Assembly: GCF_038502225.1 (NCBI RefSeq)
Contig: NC_091325.1
Span: forward strand, 29,412,459-29,476,458
Direction: 5' to 3'
Origin: Cherax quadricarinatus
Lineage: Eukaryota > Arthropoda > Malacostraca > Decapoda > Parastacidae
Length of the DNA: 64,000 bases
Part shown: in pieces, positions 30,270 to 44,065 of the stretch
How the letters are laid out: each line of letters opens with the position of its first letter
Numbering within the stretch: the first letter of the stretch is position 1
Program-made: the position numbers and the translations under genes
Notes under the pieces: model-generated
What the model saw: only the letters and a program-made list of their open reading frames with translations
What the model was told of the DNA's origin: nothing
Databases searched by the model: none

Positions 30270-32180
30270 CTTAGTTTATGGTGATTTTGGTGGTGTTTTG
30301 AGTGTATTCAGTGGTGTTTTAGTATTCAGTGGTGTATTTGGGAGTACTCAAATGGTGTTTTTGGAAGTGTTTCAGTGTTGTTTTGGAAATGTTCAAAGGT
30401 GTTCAAAGGTGTTTTGAGTGTGTTCAAATGTTGTTTTTTTTGAAGGTGATCAAGGGTGTTCAAGGGTGTTTTGAAGGTGTTCAAAGGTGTTTTGAGGTTA
30501 TTCAAAGGTGTTTTGAGTGTGTTCAAATGATTATGAGAGTGTTTTGAATGTGTTCAAAGGTGTTTTGAAGGTGTTCAAAGGTGTTTTGAAGGTGTTGAAT
30601 GGTGTTTTGAGTGTGTTCAAGGGTGTTTGAAGGTGTTGAAGGGTGTTTTGATTGAATTCAGCGGTGTTTTAGTAGTAATCAGTGGTGTAATTGGGAGTAC
30701 TCAAATAGTGTTTTGGAAATGTTCAAAGGTGTTCAAAGGTGTTTTGAAGGTGTTGAAGGGTGTTTTGATTGAATTCAGCGGTGTTTTAGTAGTATTCAGT
30801 GGTGTAATTGGGAGTACTCAAATTGTGTTTTTTGGAAGTGTTCAAAGGTGTTTTGAGTGTGTTCAAATGTTGTTTTTTTTTTGAGGGTGATCAAGGGTGT
30901 TCAAGGGTGTTTTGAAGGTGTTCAAAGGTGTTTTGAGGTTATTCAAAGGTGTTTTGAGTGTGTTCAAATGATTATGAGAGTGTTTTGAAGGTGTTCAAAG
31001 GTGTTTTGAAGGTGTTCAAAGGTGTTTTGAAGGTGTTGAAGGGTGTTTTGATTGAATTCGGCGGTGTTTTAGTAGTATTCAATGGTGTAATTGGGAGTAC
31101 TCAAATTGTAGTTTTGGAAGTGTTTCAGTGTTGATTGGAAATGTTCAAAGGTGTTTTTGAAGGTGTTCAAGAGTGTTTTGAAGGTGTTCAAGGGTGTTTG
31201 AAGGTGTTGAAGGGTGTTTGAAGGTGTTGAAGGGTGTTTTGATTGAATTCAGCGGTGTTTTAGTAGTAATCAGTGGTGTAATTGGGAGTACTCAAATAGT
31301 GTTTTTGGAAATGTTCAAAGGTGTTCAAAGGTGTTTTGAAGGTGTTTTGAAGGTGTTTTGATTGAATTCAGCGGTGTTTTAGTAGAATTCAGTGGTGTAA
31401 TTGGGAGTACTCAAATTGTGTTTTTGGAAGTGTTTCAGTGTTGATTGGAAATCTTCGAAGGTGTTTTTTGAAGGTGTTCAAGAGTGTTTTGAAGGTGTCA
31501 AAGGTGTTTTGAAGGTGTTCAAAGGTGTTTTGAAGGTGTTGAAGGGTGTTTTGATTGAATTCAGCGGTGTTTTAGTAGTATTCAGTGGTGTAATTGGGAG
31601 TACTCAAATGGTGTTTTTTTGGAAGTGTTTCAGTGTTGATTGGAAATGTTCAAAGGTGTTTTTGAAAGTGTTCAAGAGGGTTTTGAAGGTGTTGAAGGGT
31701 GTTTGAAGGTGTTGAAGGGTGTTTTGAGGTTATTCAAAGGTGTTTTGAGTGTGTTCAAATGATTATGAGAGTGTTTTGAAGTTGTTCAAATGTGTTTTGA
31801 AGGTGTTCAAAGGTGTTTTGAAGGTGTTGAAGGGTGTTTTGATTGAATTCAGCGGTGTTTTAGTAGTATTCAAAGGTGTTTTGAGTGTGTTCAAATTATT
31901 ATGAGAGTGCTTTGAAGGTGTTTTGAAGGTGTTCAAGGGTGTTTATGTGAGTATTCAAAGGTGTTTTTTGAAGGTGTACAAATGATTATGAGAGTACTTA
32001 TGAAGGTGTTCAAATGATGTGCAAGAGTACTTATGAAGGTGTTCTGGGAGTATTCAGAGGTGATTTTGGGGGTGTTCGAATGATGTTTTGGAGTATTTCA
32101 GTGTTGTTTGGAAATGTATAAAGGTATTTTTGTGAGTATTCAAATGATTTAAGAGAGTGTTTTGAAGGTGTTCAAGTGAG
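30270..32180. repeat. Degenerate GT-rich minisatellite (right arm)
   Basis: Inverse of 22840-24740, with modules such as GGTGTTTTGAAGGTGTTCAAA. Frames reading FKGVLKVLKGVLIEFSGVL reflect the repeat and are not a gene. Confidence 0.8.
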
Positions 32181-33374
32181 GTGTGTGTGCGTATTAACTT
32201 CGTAATATGTAAAATTGTGACTAGTGAATTTATCGAAAAGTGGTTATAAGTGTTGTGGTGACTTTCTGATGTACTGTATCCCCTTATTAACTTTAATGAA
32301 CTAAAAGGGTTAAAACGAGAAAAAAATTGGGGGTTATGAGTGAAAATTGTGAGGTGTTGGTTGGAGTGTGAGGGTTCGGGAGGGTGGGGAGGAGGTTACT
32401 TCGTGGGGGAGTGACCTGAGATGAAATAGTTAAAACGAGAAAAATGTCTAGACTTGTGTTGTAAAGAAATTGTTGGATTGTTGTGGGTATTAACGAAACA
32501 AAAATGTGAAATTATTTGGATTAACCTGGGTTAAGAGTGAAAATGTTTTCCCTATGATGTAGGTACTATATCCCCTTATTAACTTTAATGAACTAAAAAG
32601 GGTCGTCATGATTCAGCCTGTGTGCGCGTGGTCCTTTTTAGTTCATTTAACTTAATGAGAGGAATACTGACGTCACTGACCGTCGAGTAAACACATTAAT
32701 GAGAGGAATACTGACGTCACACTTGTTTAGACCTGTAGTAAGAGAGAGCACCATGCCCCATAGGAGGAGTTCATTTGAATGCTTTACCCCCAGAGGGGGG
32801 AATCCAAAAAACCTTGATCCAAGGAGATGGAGTCTTGGTATTATAGAGAAATTTTGGGGTGGGAGTGAAAGTGAGAGGGGTACCCAAAAATTTGATCCAA
32901 GGAGATGGAGACTTTGATTTCGAGAAAAACTTGATCCAAGGAGATGGAGAATTTCGAAACCCCCATAGGGAGGAATCCAAAAAACTTGATCCGAGGAGAT
33001 GGAGTCATGGTATTGTCGAGAAATTTTTGGGGTTGGGGGGTGAAAGTGGGAGGGGGAACCTCAAAAATTTGATCCGAGGAGATGGAGTCATGGTATTGTC
33101 GAGAAAATTTGGGGTGAAAGGAGGGGTACCCAAAAAACTTGATCCAAGGAGATGGAGAATTTCGAAAACCCCATAGGGGGGAATCCAAAAAATTTGATCT
33201 GAGGAGATGGAGTCTTGGTATTATCGAGAAAATTTGATCCGAGGAGATGGAGAATTTCGAAAACCCCCATAGGGGGGAATCCAAAAACTTGGTAATATCG
33301 AGAAATTTTGGAGTGGGGGTGAAAGTGAGAGGGGGAACCTTAAAAACTTGATCCGAGGAGATGGAGTCATGGTA

Positions 33375-33660
33375 TTGTCGAGAAATTTTTTGGGGTTGGG
33401 GGATCCGAGGAAGTGGAGACTTTGATATTGAGAAATTTTTGGGGGATGGGGGGTGAAAGGAGGGGTACCCAAAAAACTTGATCCGAGGAATTGGAGAATT
33501 TCGAAAAACTTGATTCGAGGAGATGGAGACTTTCGAAACCCCAATAGGGTGGAATCCAAAAACTTGATCCGAGAAATTTTGGGGTGGGGGTGAAAGTGAG
33601 AGGGGGAACCTTAAAAACTTGATCCGAGGAGATGGAGAGCACAAGAAAATGAAATTCAAA
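33375..33660. repeat. Overflow of the GATCCGAGGAGATGG repeat beyond the palindrome
   Basis: The multi-module repeat of the right arm continues for about 285 bp with no counterpart on the left side, where (AT)n abuts the arm. The true repeat block is thus longer than the mirrored part and the left arm is cut short. Confidence 0.75.
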
Positions 33661-33910
33661 AAAATTCGAAAAAAATCGGAAAAAATTCGAGGCGCGGGGG
33701 CGATCCGGACGACGCTGCAGAAGGCGCAGCAGAAGGCGCGGGCGGGGTTCGCGAAGGGCGCGGGCGGGCGCGCGGGTGGGCGCGCGGCGGGGGTCGCGAA
33801 GGGCGCGGGCGGGCGCGCGCGCGGGCGCGCGGCGCGACGGCGGGGTCGCGAAGGAGGGTCGCGAAGGGGGGGGGTCGTGGGTGGGGGTATTGGTTGGGGG
33901 GGTCAAGGGT
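33661..33910. other. GC-rich, CpG-dense island
   Basis: After an A-rich lead (AAAAAATTCG motifs, 33655-33690) come about 200 bp of very high GC with repeated GCGCGGGCGGG and GGGTCGCGAAGG phrases, then a G run. It is unlike any other part of the window. Open frames read as Gly/Ala/Arg repeats. No gene identified; it could be a promoter-type CpG island, an element end or a simple GC satellite. Confidence 0.6.
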
Positions 33911-33996
33911 GAGGTAGTCTCGAGGGCGAGGTCATGGTCAAAACCGGAAGTAACACCTAGGTGTGAAAAGGTGACCCTCCAGCCGCTGGTCCTAGA

Positions 33997-34138
33997 CCGG
34001 ATACACCGCCCTGTAGAAGGCCTAAACCGGATACACCGCCCTGTAGAAGGCCTTTTCCGGATACACCGCCCTGTAGAAGGCCTTTTCCGGATACACCCCC
34101 CTGTAGAAGGCCTTTTCCGTATACACCCCCCTGTAGAA
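33997..34138. repeat. 30-bp tandem repeat, about five units
   Basis: Units start at 33997, 34027, 34057, 34087 and 34117: CCGGATACACCGCCCTG then TAGAAGGCCTTTT, with small changes and a shortened last unit. Between the GC-rich island and the (AT)n tract. Confidence 0.92.
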
Positions 34139-34148
34139 ATTATGACTA

Positions 34149-34260
<112 letters not shown>

Positions 34261-34809
34261 CTTAACAATTCGCAAACAGGCAAAATTATTCACAAACATT
34301 GTCTCTACGTCCACAGCAGGACTCGAGCCTGCTAACTCTGTATCAGAGTCCACAGTACTTTACCACGGAGATAGACCTAAGATAAGTATGGGCGCTTAGC
34401 CGAAGCTAAGCGATGTTACCCCATACCCCCGGGCACTATACCCCTGGGCACCAAGCTCGTTTTGAAAGTTATTTCATCGAATCCTGCCACATGTAGCAGA
34501 CAATGAAAGAGATTTGAAATGCTTAATAATTCGCAAACAGGCGAAATTATTTACAACCATTGTCTCTCCGTCCACAGCAGCATCCATACTTATCTTGGGT
34601 GTTGCTCCGTGGTAAAGTACAGTGGACTCTGATGCAGAGTTAGCAGGTTCGAGTCCTGCTGTGGACGTAGAGACAATGTTTGTAAATAATTTGACCTGTT
34701 TGCGAATTGTTAAGCCTTTCAAATCTCTTTCGTTGCCCATTGCATGTGGCAGGATTCGATGAAATAACTTTCAAAGCGAGCTTGTTGCCCAGGGGTATGG
34801 GGTAACACA
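34261..34809. mobile_element. tRNA-derived SINE cluster (copy 2)
   Basis: Collinear with 14846-15395 (offset 19,415 bp). Same box B (GGTTCGAGTCC) and inverted arrangement, with only a few substitutions. Confidence 0.7.
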
Positions 34810-35960
34810 AACCCTACCTCTACAGCAGCCCCCTTTAAGCACTTTGCCCCCACCCCCCAACACAAACCCCACACACACTGTGGCACCCTAAAAGCAGCTG
34901 AACAATCTCAACCAAAACCCACACACTGTTCCCTCTGCCCCCACCCCCCACATCACAAACCATACTGCCACAGAAGCTCCCTACGGGCACTCTTCCCTCA
35001 CCCCCCCCATCACGAATCCCGCCCACACCACAAACCCCAATAGCCCAGGGCTCCCGCTCCCCCAACCCTAATATTCTCCCAGGTCCACCTTGATAGACAA
35101 CAAGCTGAAGGTGTGGTACACAAACGCAAATGGAATAGCAAATAAATACGAGGTGTGGCATGAAAGAATCACCGAGAAGTCCCTGGACATCATAGCAGTC
35201 ACAGAAACGAAACTCACTGAGACAATAACAGACGCAGTCATCCCACCGGCAGCAGAGGGAGAGGAGGGGTTGCAATGCTCATAAAAAAAACCAATGGACT
35301 TTCGAGGAAATGGAGGGCATGGACGAGACTGGAGAAAGGGTCTACATAGCAGGCACAATTCAATCTGGGGAACATAAGGTAGTCATTGCTGTGATGTATA
35401 ACCCACCACAGAACTGCAGGAGGCCAAGAGAGGAATATGATGAGAACAACAGAGCGATGGTGGACACACTGGCTGAGGGGGCACGAAGAGCTCAATCGTG
35501 CACAGCAAACTTACTGGTTATGGGTGATTTCAACCACAGGAAGTCCGATTGGGAAAATCTGGAGCCTCATGGGGGTCCCAAAAATTGGAGAGCCATGATG
35601 ATGGATGGGGTACTGGAAAACCTCATGCATCAACACATCAGGGACACTACCAGAGAGAGAGTGGAGGGAGAACCAGCAAGACTGGACCTTGTGTTCACCC
35701 TGAGTGGCTCAGACATTGATGACATCACATATGAGAGGCCCCTCGGAGCTAGTGACCACGTAGTCCTGAGTTTTGATTATATAGTAGAGTTACAGGTGGA
35801 GAGGGTAACAGGAGTTGAATGGGAAAAGCCAAACTATAAAAGGGGGGACTACACAGGTATGAGGAAGTTCCTGCGGGAGGTGCAGTGGGACAGAGAAATG
35901 GTAGGAAAGACAGTAAATGAAATGATGGAATATGTAACAACAAAACGCAAAGAGGCAGAG
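34810..35960 (+). pseudogene. LINE-2 endonuclease fragment (copy 2)
   Basis: Collinear with 15396-16546 and ends at the same base before (AT)n. Readable pieces are 35090-35284 and 35310-35960 with [24 protein letters not shown] and [13 protein letters not shown]. It carries the same deletion and frame change as the other two copies of the composite segment. Confidence 0.85.
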
Positions 35961-37127
<1,167 letters not shown>

Positions 37128-37160
37128 TATTCTGAAATCACCTGTTTACTGTGATCTTAT

Positions 37161-37245
<85 letters not shown>
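37128..37245. repeat. Short unique link and (AT)n tract
   Basis: 36 bp of unassigned sequence (to 37163), then (AT)n up to the minisatellite. Confidence 0.85.
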
Positions 37246-37249
<4 letters not shown>

Positions 37250-40200
37250 ATGCAGGGTTCTGAACGACATTGTAATGTTGTTATACAGGGTTCTGAATGA
37301 CATTGTAACGTATACAAGGTTCTGCATGACATTGTAATGTTTTTGTGCAGGGTTCTGCATGACATTGTAATGTTGTTATGCAGGGTTCTGCATGACATTG
37401 TAATGTTGTTAAACAGGGTTCTGCATGACATTCTAATGTTGTCATACAAGGTTCTGCATGACATTGTAATGTTGTTATACAGGGTTCTGCATGACATTGT
37501 AATGTTGTCATACAAGGTTCTGCATGACATTGTAATGTTGTTATTCAGGGTTCTGCATGACATTGTAATGTTGTTATACAAGGTTCTGCATGACATTGTA
37601 ATGCTGTTATACAAGGTTCTGCATGACATTGTAATGTTGTTATTCAGGGTTCTGCATGACATTGTAATGTTGTTATACAGGGTTCTGCATGACATTGAAA
37701 TGTTGTTATACAGGGTTCTGCATGACTTTGTGATGTTGTTATACAGGGATCTGCATGACATTGTAATGTTGTTATACAAGGTTCTGCATGACATTGCAAT
37801 GTTGTTATAGAAGGTTCTGCATGACATTGTAATGTTGTTATAAAAGGTTCTGCATGACATTGAAATGTTGTTATACAGGGTTCTGCATGACATTGTAATG
37901 TTGTTATACAGGGTTCTACATGACATTGTAATGTTGCTATACAAGGTTCTGCAGGACATTGAAATGTTCTTATACAGGGTTCTGTATGACATTGTAATGT
38001 TGTTATACAAGGTTCTGCATGACATTGTAATGTTGTTATACAAGGTTCTGCATGACATTGTAATGTTGTTATAAAAGGTTCTGCATGACATTGTAATGTT
38101 GTTATACAAGGTTCTGCATGACATTGTAATGTTGTTATGCAAGGTTCTGCATGACATTGTTGACATTGTAATGTTGTTATACAAGGTTCTGCATGACATT
38201 GTAATGTTGTTATACAAGATTCTGCATGACATTGTAATGTTGTTATACAAGGTTCTGCATGACATTATAATGTTGTTATACAAGGTTCTGCATGACATTG
38301 TAATGTTGTTATACAAGGTTCTGCATGACATTGTAATATTGTTATACAGGGTTCTGCATGACATTGCAATGTTGTTATACAAGGTTCTGCAAGACATTGT
38401 GTTGTTATACAGGGTTCTACATGACATTCTAATGTTGTTATACAAGGTTCTGCATGACATTGTAATGTTGTTATACAAGGTTCTGCTGACATTGTGATGT
38501 TGTTATGCAGGGTTCTGCATGACATTCTAATGTTGTTATACAAGGTTCTGCATGACATTGTAATGTTGTTATAAAAGGTTCTGCATGACATTGTAATGTT
38601 GATATACAAGGTTCTGCATAACATTGTAATGTTGATATACAAGGTTCTGCATGACATTCTAATGTTGTTATACAGGGTTCTGCATGACATTGTAATGTTG
38701 TTATACAGGGTTCTGCATGACATTGAAATGTTGTTATACAGGGTTCTGCATGACTTTGTGATGTTGTTATACAGGGATCTGCATGACATTGTAATGTTGT
38801 TATACAAGGTTCTGCATGACATTGTAATGTTGTTATACAAGGTTCTGCATGACATTGTAATGTTGTTATACAAGGTTCTGCATGACATTGAAATGTTGTT
38901 ATACAGGGTTCTGCATGACATTGTAATGTTGTTATACAGGGTTCTACATGACATTGTAATGTTGTTATACAAGGTTCTGCATGACATTGTAATGTTGTTA
39001 TGCAGGGTTCTGCATGACATTGTAATGTTGTTATACAAGGTTCTGCATGACTTTGTGATGTTGTTATACATGGTTCTGCATGACATTGTAATGTTGTTAT
39101 ACAAGGTTCTGCATGACATTGTAATGTTGTTATGCAGGGTTCTGCATGACATTGTAATGTTGTTATACAGGGTTCTGCATGACATTGTAATGTTGTTATG
39201 CAGGGTTCTGTATGACATTGTAATGTTGTTATACAAGGTTCTGCATGACATTGTAATGTTGTTATACAGGGTTCTGCATGACATTGCAATGTTGTTATAC
39301 AGGGTTCTGCATGACATTGTAATGTTGTTATACAGGGTTCTGCATGACATTGTAATGTTGTTATACAGGGTTCTGCATGACATTGTGATGTTGTTATACA
39401 GGGTTCTGCATGACATTGTGATGTTGTTATACAAGGTTCTGCATGACATTGTAATGTTGTTATACAAGGTTCTGCATGACATTGTGATGTTGTTATACAA
39501 GGTTCTGCATGACATTGTAATGTTGTTATACAGGGTTCTGCATGACATTGTAATGTTGTTATACAGGGTTCTGCATGACATTGTAATGTTGTTATACAGG
39601 GTTCTGCATGACATTGTGATGTTGTTATACAAGGTTCTGCATGACATTGTAATGTTGTTATACAGGGTTCTGCATGACATTGTAATGTTGTTATACAGGG
39701 TTCTGCATGACATTTTGATGTTGTTATACAAGGTTCTGCGTGACATTGTAATGTTGTTATACAGGGTTCTGCATGACATTGTAATGTTGTTATACAAGGT
39801 TCTGCATGACATTGTAATGTTGTTATGCAGGGTTCTGCATGACATTGTAACGTTGTTATACAGGGTTCTGCATGACATTGCAATGTTGTTATACAGAGTT
39901 CTGCATGACATTGTGATGTTGTTATACAGGGTTCTGCATGACATTGTAATGTTATACTGGGTTCTGCATGACATTCTAATGTTGTTAAACAGGGTTCTGC
40001 ATGACATTGTGATGTTCTTATACAGGGTTCTGCATGACATTGTGATGTTGTTGTACAGGGTTCTGCATGACATTGTAATGTTGTTATACAGGGTTCTGCA
40101 TGACATTGTGGTGTTGTTATGCAAGGTTCTGCATGACATTGTAATGTTGTTATACAGGGTTCTGCATGACATTGTAATGTTGTTATACAGGGTTCTGCAT

Positions 40201-40927
40201 GACATTGTGATGTTGTTATACAGGGCTCTGCATGGCATTGCAATGTTGTTATACAAGGTTCTGCATGACATTGTAATGTTGTTATACAGGGTTCTGCATG
40301 ACATTGTGATGTTATACAAGGTTCTGCATGACATTGTAATGTTGTTATACAGTGTTCTGCATGACATTGTAATGTTGTTATACAGGGATCTGCAGGACAT
40401 TTTGATGTTGTTATACAAGGTTCTGCATGACATTGTAATGTTGTTATACAGGGTTCTGCATGACATTGTAATGTTGTTATGCAAGGTTCTGCATGACATT
40501 GTGATGTTGTTATACAGGGTTCTGCATGACATTGTAATGTTGTTATGGAAGGTTCTGCATGACATTGTAATGTTGTTATACAAGGTTCTGCATGACACTG
40601 TAATGTTGTTATACAAGGTTCTGCATGGCATTGTGATGTTGTTATACAATGTTCTGCATGACACTGTAATGTTGTTATACAAGGTTCTGCATGACATTGT
40701 AATGTTGTTATACAAGGTTCTGCATGACATTGTGATGTTGTTATACAGGGTTCTGCATGACATTGTAATGTTGTTATGGAAAGTTCTGCATGACATTGTA
40801 ATGTTGTTATGGAAGGTTCTGCATGACATTGTAATGTTGTTATACAAGTTTTTGCATGACATTGTGATGTTGTTATACAAGGTTCTGCATGACATTGTAA
40901 TGTTGTTATACAAGGTTCTGCATGACA
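37246..40927 (+). repeat. 33-bp minisatellite array 3, about 112 units
   Basis: Same unit and orientation as arrays 1 and 2, with local losses and gains (a TTGACATTG slip near 38160, a 1-bp shift near 38487). The first units match the start of array 2 and the last match the end of arrays 1 and 2. Open frames of up to about 890 codons are period artefacts. Confidence 0.97.
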
Positions 40928-41048
40928 TATACAAATAACCCGCACATAAAAGAGAGAAGCTTACGACGACGTTTCGGTCCGACTTGGACCATTGACAAAG
41001 TCACACTAACCAGAAGTAGAGCAGGACGGTTATATATAGGCAGGAAGA

Positions 41049-41079
<31 letters not shown>

Positions 41080-42647
41080 CAAGAATGGTATGTAACACCG
41101 ACAAGATGAAATTAAGACACATGCGCAACACCCGGGCATCACTATCGTAGACGTTTCGCCATCCTGCCAGCCACTGGATGGCGAAACGTCCACAACAAAG
41201 ACAACCAGACGCCGTACATGGAATACTTCGAGACTGTTCTTCCTACCCTCGATATGCAACCTTCACTCTGGCTCCGCTATGTGGATGACATCTTTGCTCT
41301 GTGGCCTCATGACTCCAGTCTCTTCCAACCTTTTCTTGAAGCTCTTAATAATCTTGCCCCTTCCATTAAGATTAAAGCTGAATGGGAATCTGATTCCTTG
41401 CTTCCTTTCCTTGATGTCCATGTCCACCGCTCAGATACAGGTTTTTCCTTTTCCGTTTACCGAAAACCTATGCACAGTGGCATGTACATTCACTACTTTT
41501 CCTATCATGCTTCCCCTGTCAAGAAAAGTGTTCTTATCTCCCTCTTTCTCCGTGCCCTCCGCATCTGTGATCCTCAGTTCCTTCCAGCAGAAATTTCCAC
41601 TCTTTATAGTTCGTTTTCCCGTCTTGGCTACCCTTCCCATTTCATAGACTTTTCCCTCTCACGTGCCAAACGCAATTTCTTTTCTCCCAAACTCTCTACT
41701 CCTGGAAACTCTTCTATCCTCTGCCTTCCCTACATTTCCGGTCTTTCTAATCTCAACAATTCTCTCCGTCCCTTAGACATCAAGCTTACCTTCCGCCAGA
41801 CTAACACTCTTCTCACTAATCTCGTTCATACCTCTCCTCCCTCTACAGATGTTCCTGGTGTCTACTCTATTTCTTGCTCCTCCTGTCCTCTTCAATACTT
41901 CGGAGAAACTGGTCGATCTCTTTCTGACAGACTTAGGGAGCACAAAAATAGTGTTAGGGTTGCCGACACTAACAAAGCTCTTTTCTGTCACGTCAGAGAT
42001 CATAGCCATCCTATTGACTGGTCTTCTGCTAAAACTATCTTCCCTACTTCCAACTCGAACAGTCGCCGTCTAGTCGAATCCTCTCTAATAATCAACTTTC
42101 CTTGTATGAACCTTAGCCCTGGCTTCGTCTCTGTAGGTGCCTTCCTCTCCCACTACATTGTAAAATGCTCCAAACTTCAGAACACCCGTGACTTAAAGGG
42201 ACTCCTCATTTTTTCTTTTTTCTTTTTTCTTTTTCTTCTCCCTATTCCCCTTTCCTCTTTCCTTTTCTCCTCTGGGTTGTCTTTCTCTCTTCTGTCTTGT
42301 GTTTCTGTTCCTTCTTCATTTATTTCACCACTTCCCCTTTTATGCACCTCTGTGCGTTTGCTCTCCCTCAGTGGGCACCTAGCTCTCTTGCAGTGCTCCC
42401 TTCCTTTGTTTTTGACTGCTCGTCCTCCTTATTTCCCACTTCTACCACTACCACTACTACTACATCTTCTACTACTACTACTACAACTACTGATGAAATT
42501 AAGACACATGTGCGGCGTCCGGTTGTCTTTGTTGTGGACGTTCCGCCATCCAGTGGCTGGCTGGATGGCGAAACGTCTACGATAGTGATGCCCGGGTGTT
42601 GCGCATGTGCCTTAATTTCATCTTGTCGGTATTACATACCATTCTTG

Positions 42648-42678
<31 letters not shown>

Positions 42679-42798
42679 TCTTCCTGCCTATTATAGCCGT
42701 CCTGCTCCACTTCTGGTTAGTGTGACTTTGTCAATGGTCCAAGTCGGACCGAAACGTCGTTGTAAGCTTCTCTCTTTTATGTGCGGGTTATTTGTATA
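40928..42798 (+). mobile_element. Penelope-like element PLE-1, copy 3
   Basis: Same structure as copies 1 and 2 but with more substitutions (for example CGTAGACGTTTCGCC against GTTTTGCC on the left, and CACCACC against CACTACC in the tail). It is the most diverged of the three, so the duplication that made copy 3 is older than the one separating copies 1 and 2. Confidence 0.86.
41218..42210 (+). pseudogene. PLE-1 RT/GIY-YIG fragment (copy 3)
   Basis: Same domains as copy 1: RYVDDIFALW, then GVYSISCSSC and YFGETGRSLSDRLREHK. Substitutions seen: Phe to Ile in APSIKIKAE, Arg-Thr-Ser to Leu-Thr-Asn in the NTLLTNLVH segment, Asn to Lys in ADTNKALF, Asn to Ile in SLIINF. The active-site residues are kept. 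N-terminally truncated. Confidence 0.85.
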
Positions 42799-43247
42799 TC
42801 GTTCCAGTCACGGTACTGTGCCTTTTTTGTTATTTCTGCATGACATTGTAATATTGTTATACAGGGTTCTGCATGACATTGTAATGTTGTTATACAAGGT
42901 TCTGCATGACATTGTGATGTTGTTATACAGGGTTCTGCATGACATTGTAATGTTGTTATACAAGGTTCTGCATGACATTGTAATGTTGTTATACAGGGTT
43001 CTGCATGACATTGTAATGCTGTTATACAAGGTTCTGCATGACATTGTGATGTTGTTATACAGGGTTCTGCATGACATTGTAATGCTGTTATACAAGGTTC
43101 TGCATGACATTGTAATGTTGTTATACAGGGTTCTGCATGACATTGTAATGCTGTTATACAAGGTTCTGCATGACATTGTAATGTTGTTATACAGGGTTCT
43201 GCATGACATTGTAATGCTGTTATACAAGGTTCTGCATGACATTGTAA
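42799..43247 (+). repeat. 33-bp minisatellite with a 66-bp higher-order period
   Basis: About twelve units. From about 42980 onward units alternate strictly between a GTTGTTATACAGG type and a GCTGTTATACAAG type, giving a 66-bp dimer that is repeated about four times. Copies 1 and 2 have only isolated GCTG units at this place, so the dimer expanded locally in copy 3. Confidence 0.85.
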
Positions 43248-43974
43248 TGTATATACAGTAGAGAAGGGTGTCATAATAGTATGAATGTTATAATTGTAAA
43301 GCATAATTATATAATTCATAATGTGCTTTTGGGGGCACTGTAAAGTAGGTTAAAATATAATTATAAAGAAATCCTGCTAGGGATTTATTTTCCAACTGTG
43401 TTTGGATACGCGGGATAAGCGTGGCTGGGGGACTCACATGGAGTCAGCATAATGTGTAGGCTGGCGTCGGAGATGCTGTGTATTTAAGCCAAGTTTTTTA
43501 GTTGTGTACTCCTTTTCTTTAGCTAACCCAAGCCATAGGCTCATCTATGGCTTACCTGTATGTTCACGTAGGCTCTGACATGGTCAGGGTGCTGTGCGAT
43601 GACTGAGGAAATAAGAAATGGGGTTAGTATTGGAGTAGAGTCGGCCTGGCGCTGACTAGGCCTAGTGTCATGGTTACTGGGCTGCCAACCAGCTGTTTCT
43701 TGTGTACCGTCATTTGGGCTTTTAGGATAGAAAATAGATGGTGTTTCTAGAGTGTGTATATAGTGTTATGTTGAATAAATAGATACATTTTCCTAACTAG
43801 GATTTTTTGCCTAACCCTGTATTAACCAACCCATTGAAGTAACAAATACTGGTTCAGCGGTTTCTATTTTGACTGGGATAGCCCTGGGTGGCCTGTTTTT
43901 GCTTGAGATGTGTGTAACTTTTACCTTTGCCCTTAGACAAGGCTCTAGCCCCCAGCTATCCCACCTTTCTGCGT

Positions 43975-43977
<3 letters not shown>
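43248..43977. other. Flank segment U3 (duplicate of U1)
   Basis: Third copy of the 0.73-kb flank, with a few substitutions. No coding potential. Confidence 0.6.

Positions 43978-44065
<88 letters not shown>
43978..44065. repeat. (AT)n microsatellite
   Basis: About 85 bp of AT repeat joining U3 directly to the SINE cluster. This is probably the arrangement before other copies were interrupted. Confidence 0.95.

Larger units (their letters stand above)
27659..33374. repeat. Right arm of the giant palindrome
   Basis: Reverse complement of 21654-27352, GT-rich on the plus strand. It diverges from the left arm by small indels, for example in the (GT)n near 27850, homopolymers near 29335, and a few substitutions. 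The outer end, at ATGGAGTCATGGT (33361-33373), pairs with ACCATGACTCCAT (21655-21667). Confidence 0.93.

Noticed and set aside
33619..33912. Gly/Ala/Arg-rich ORF in the GC island
   Set aside because: Low-complexity translation of a GC repeat; open in several frames because AT-rich stop codons are rare in such DNA.
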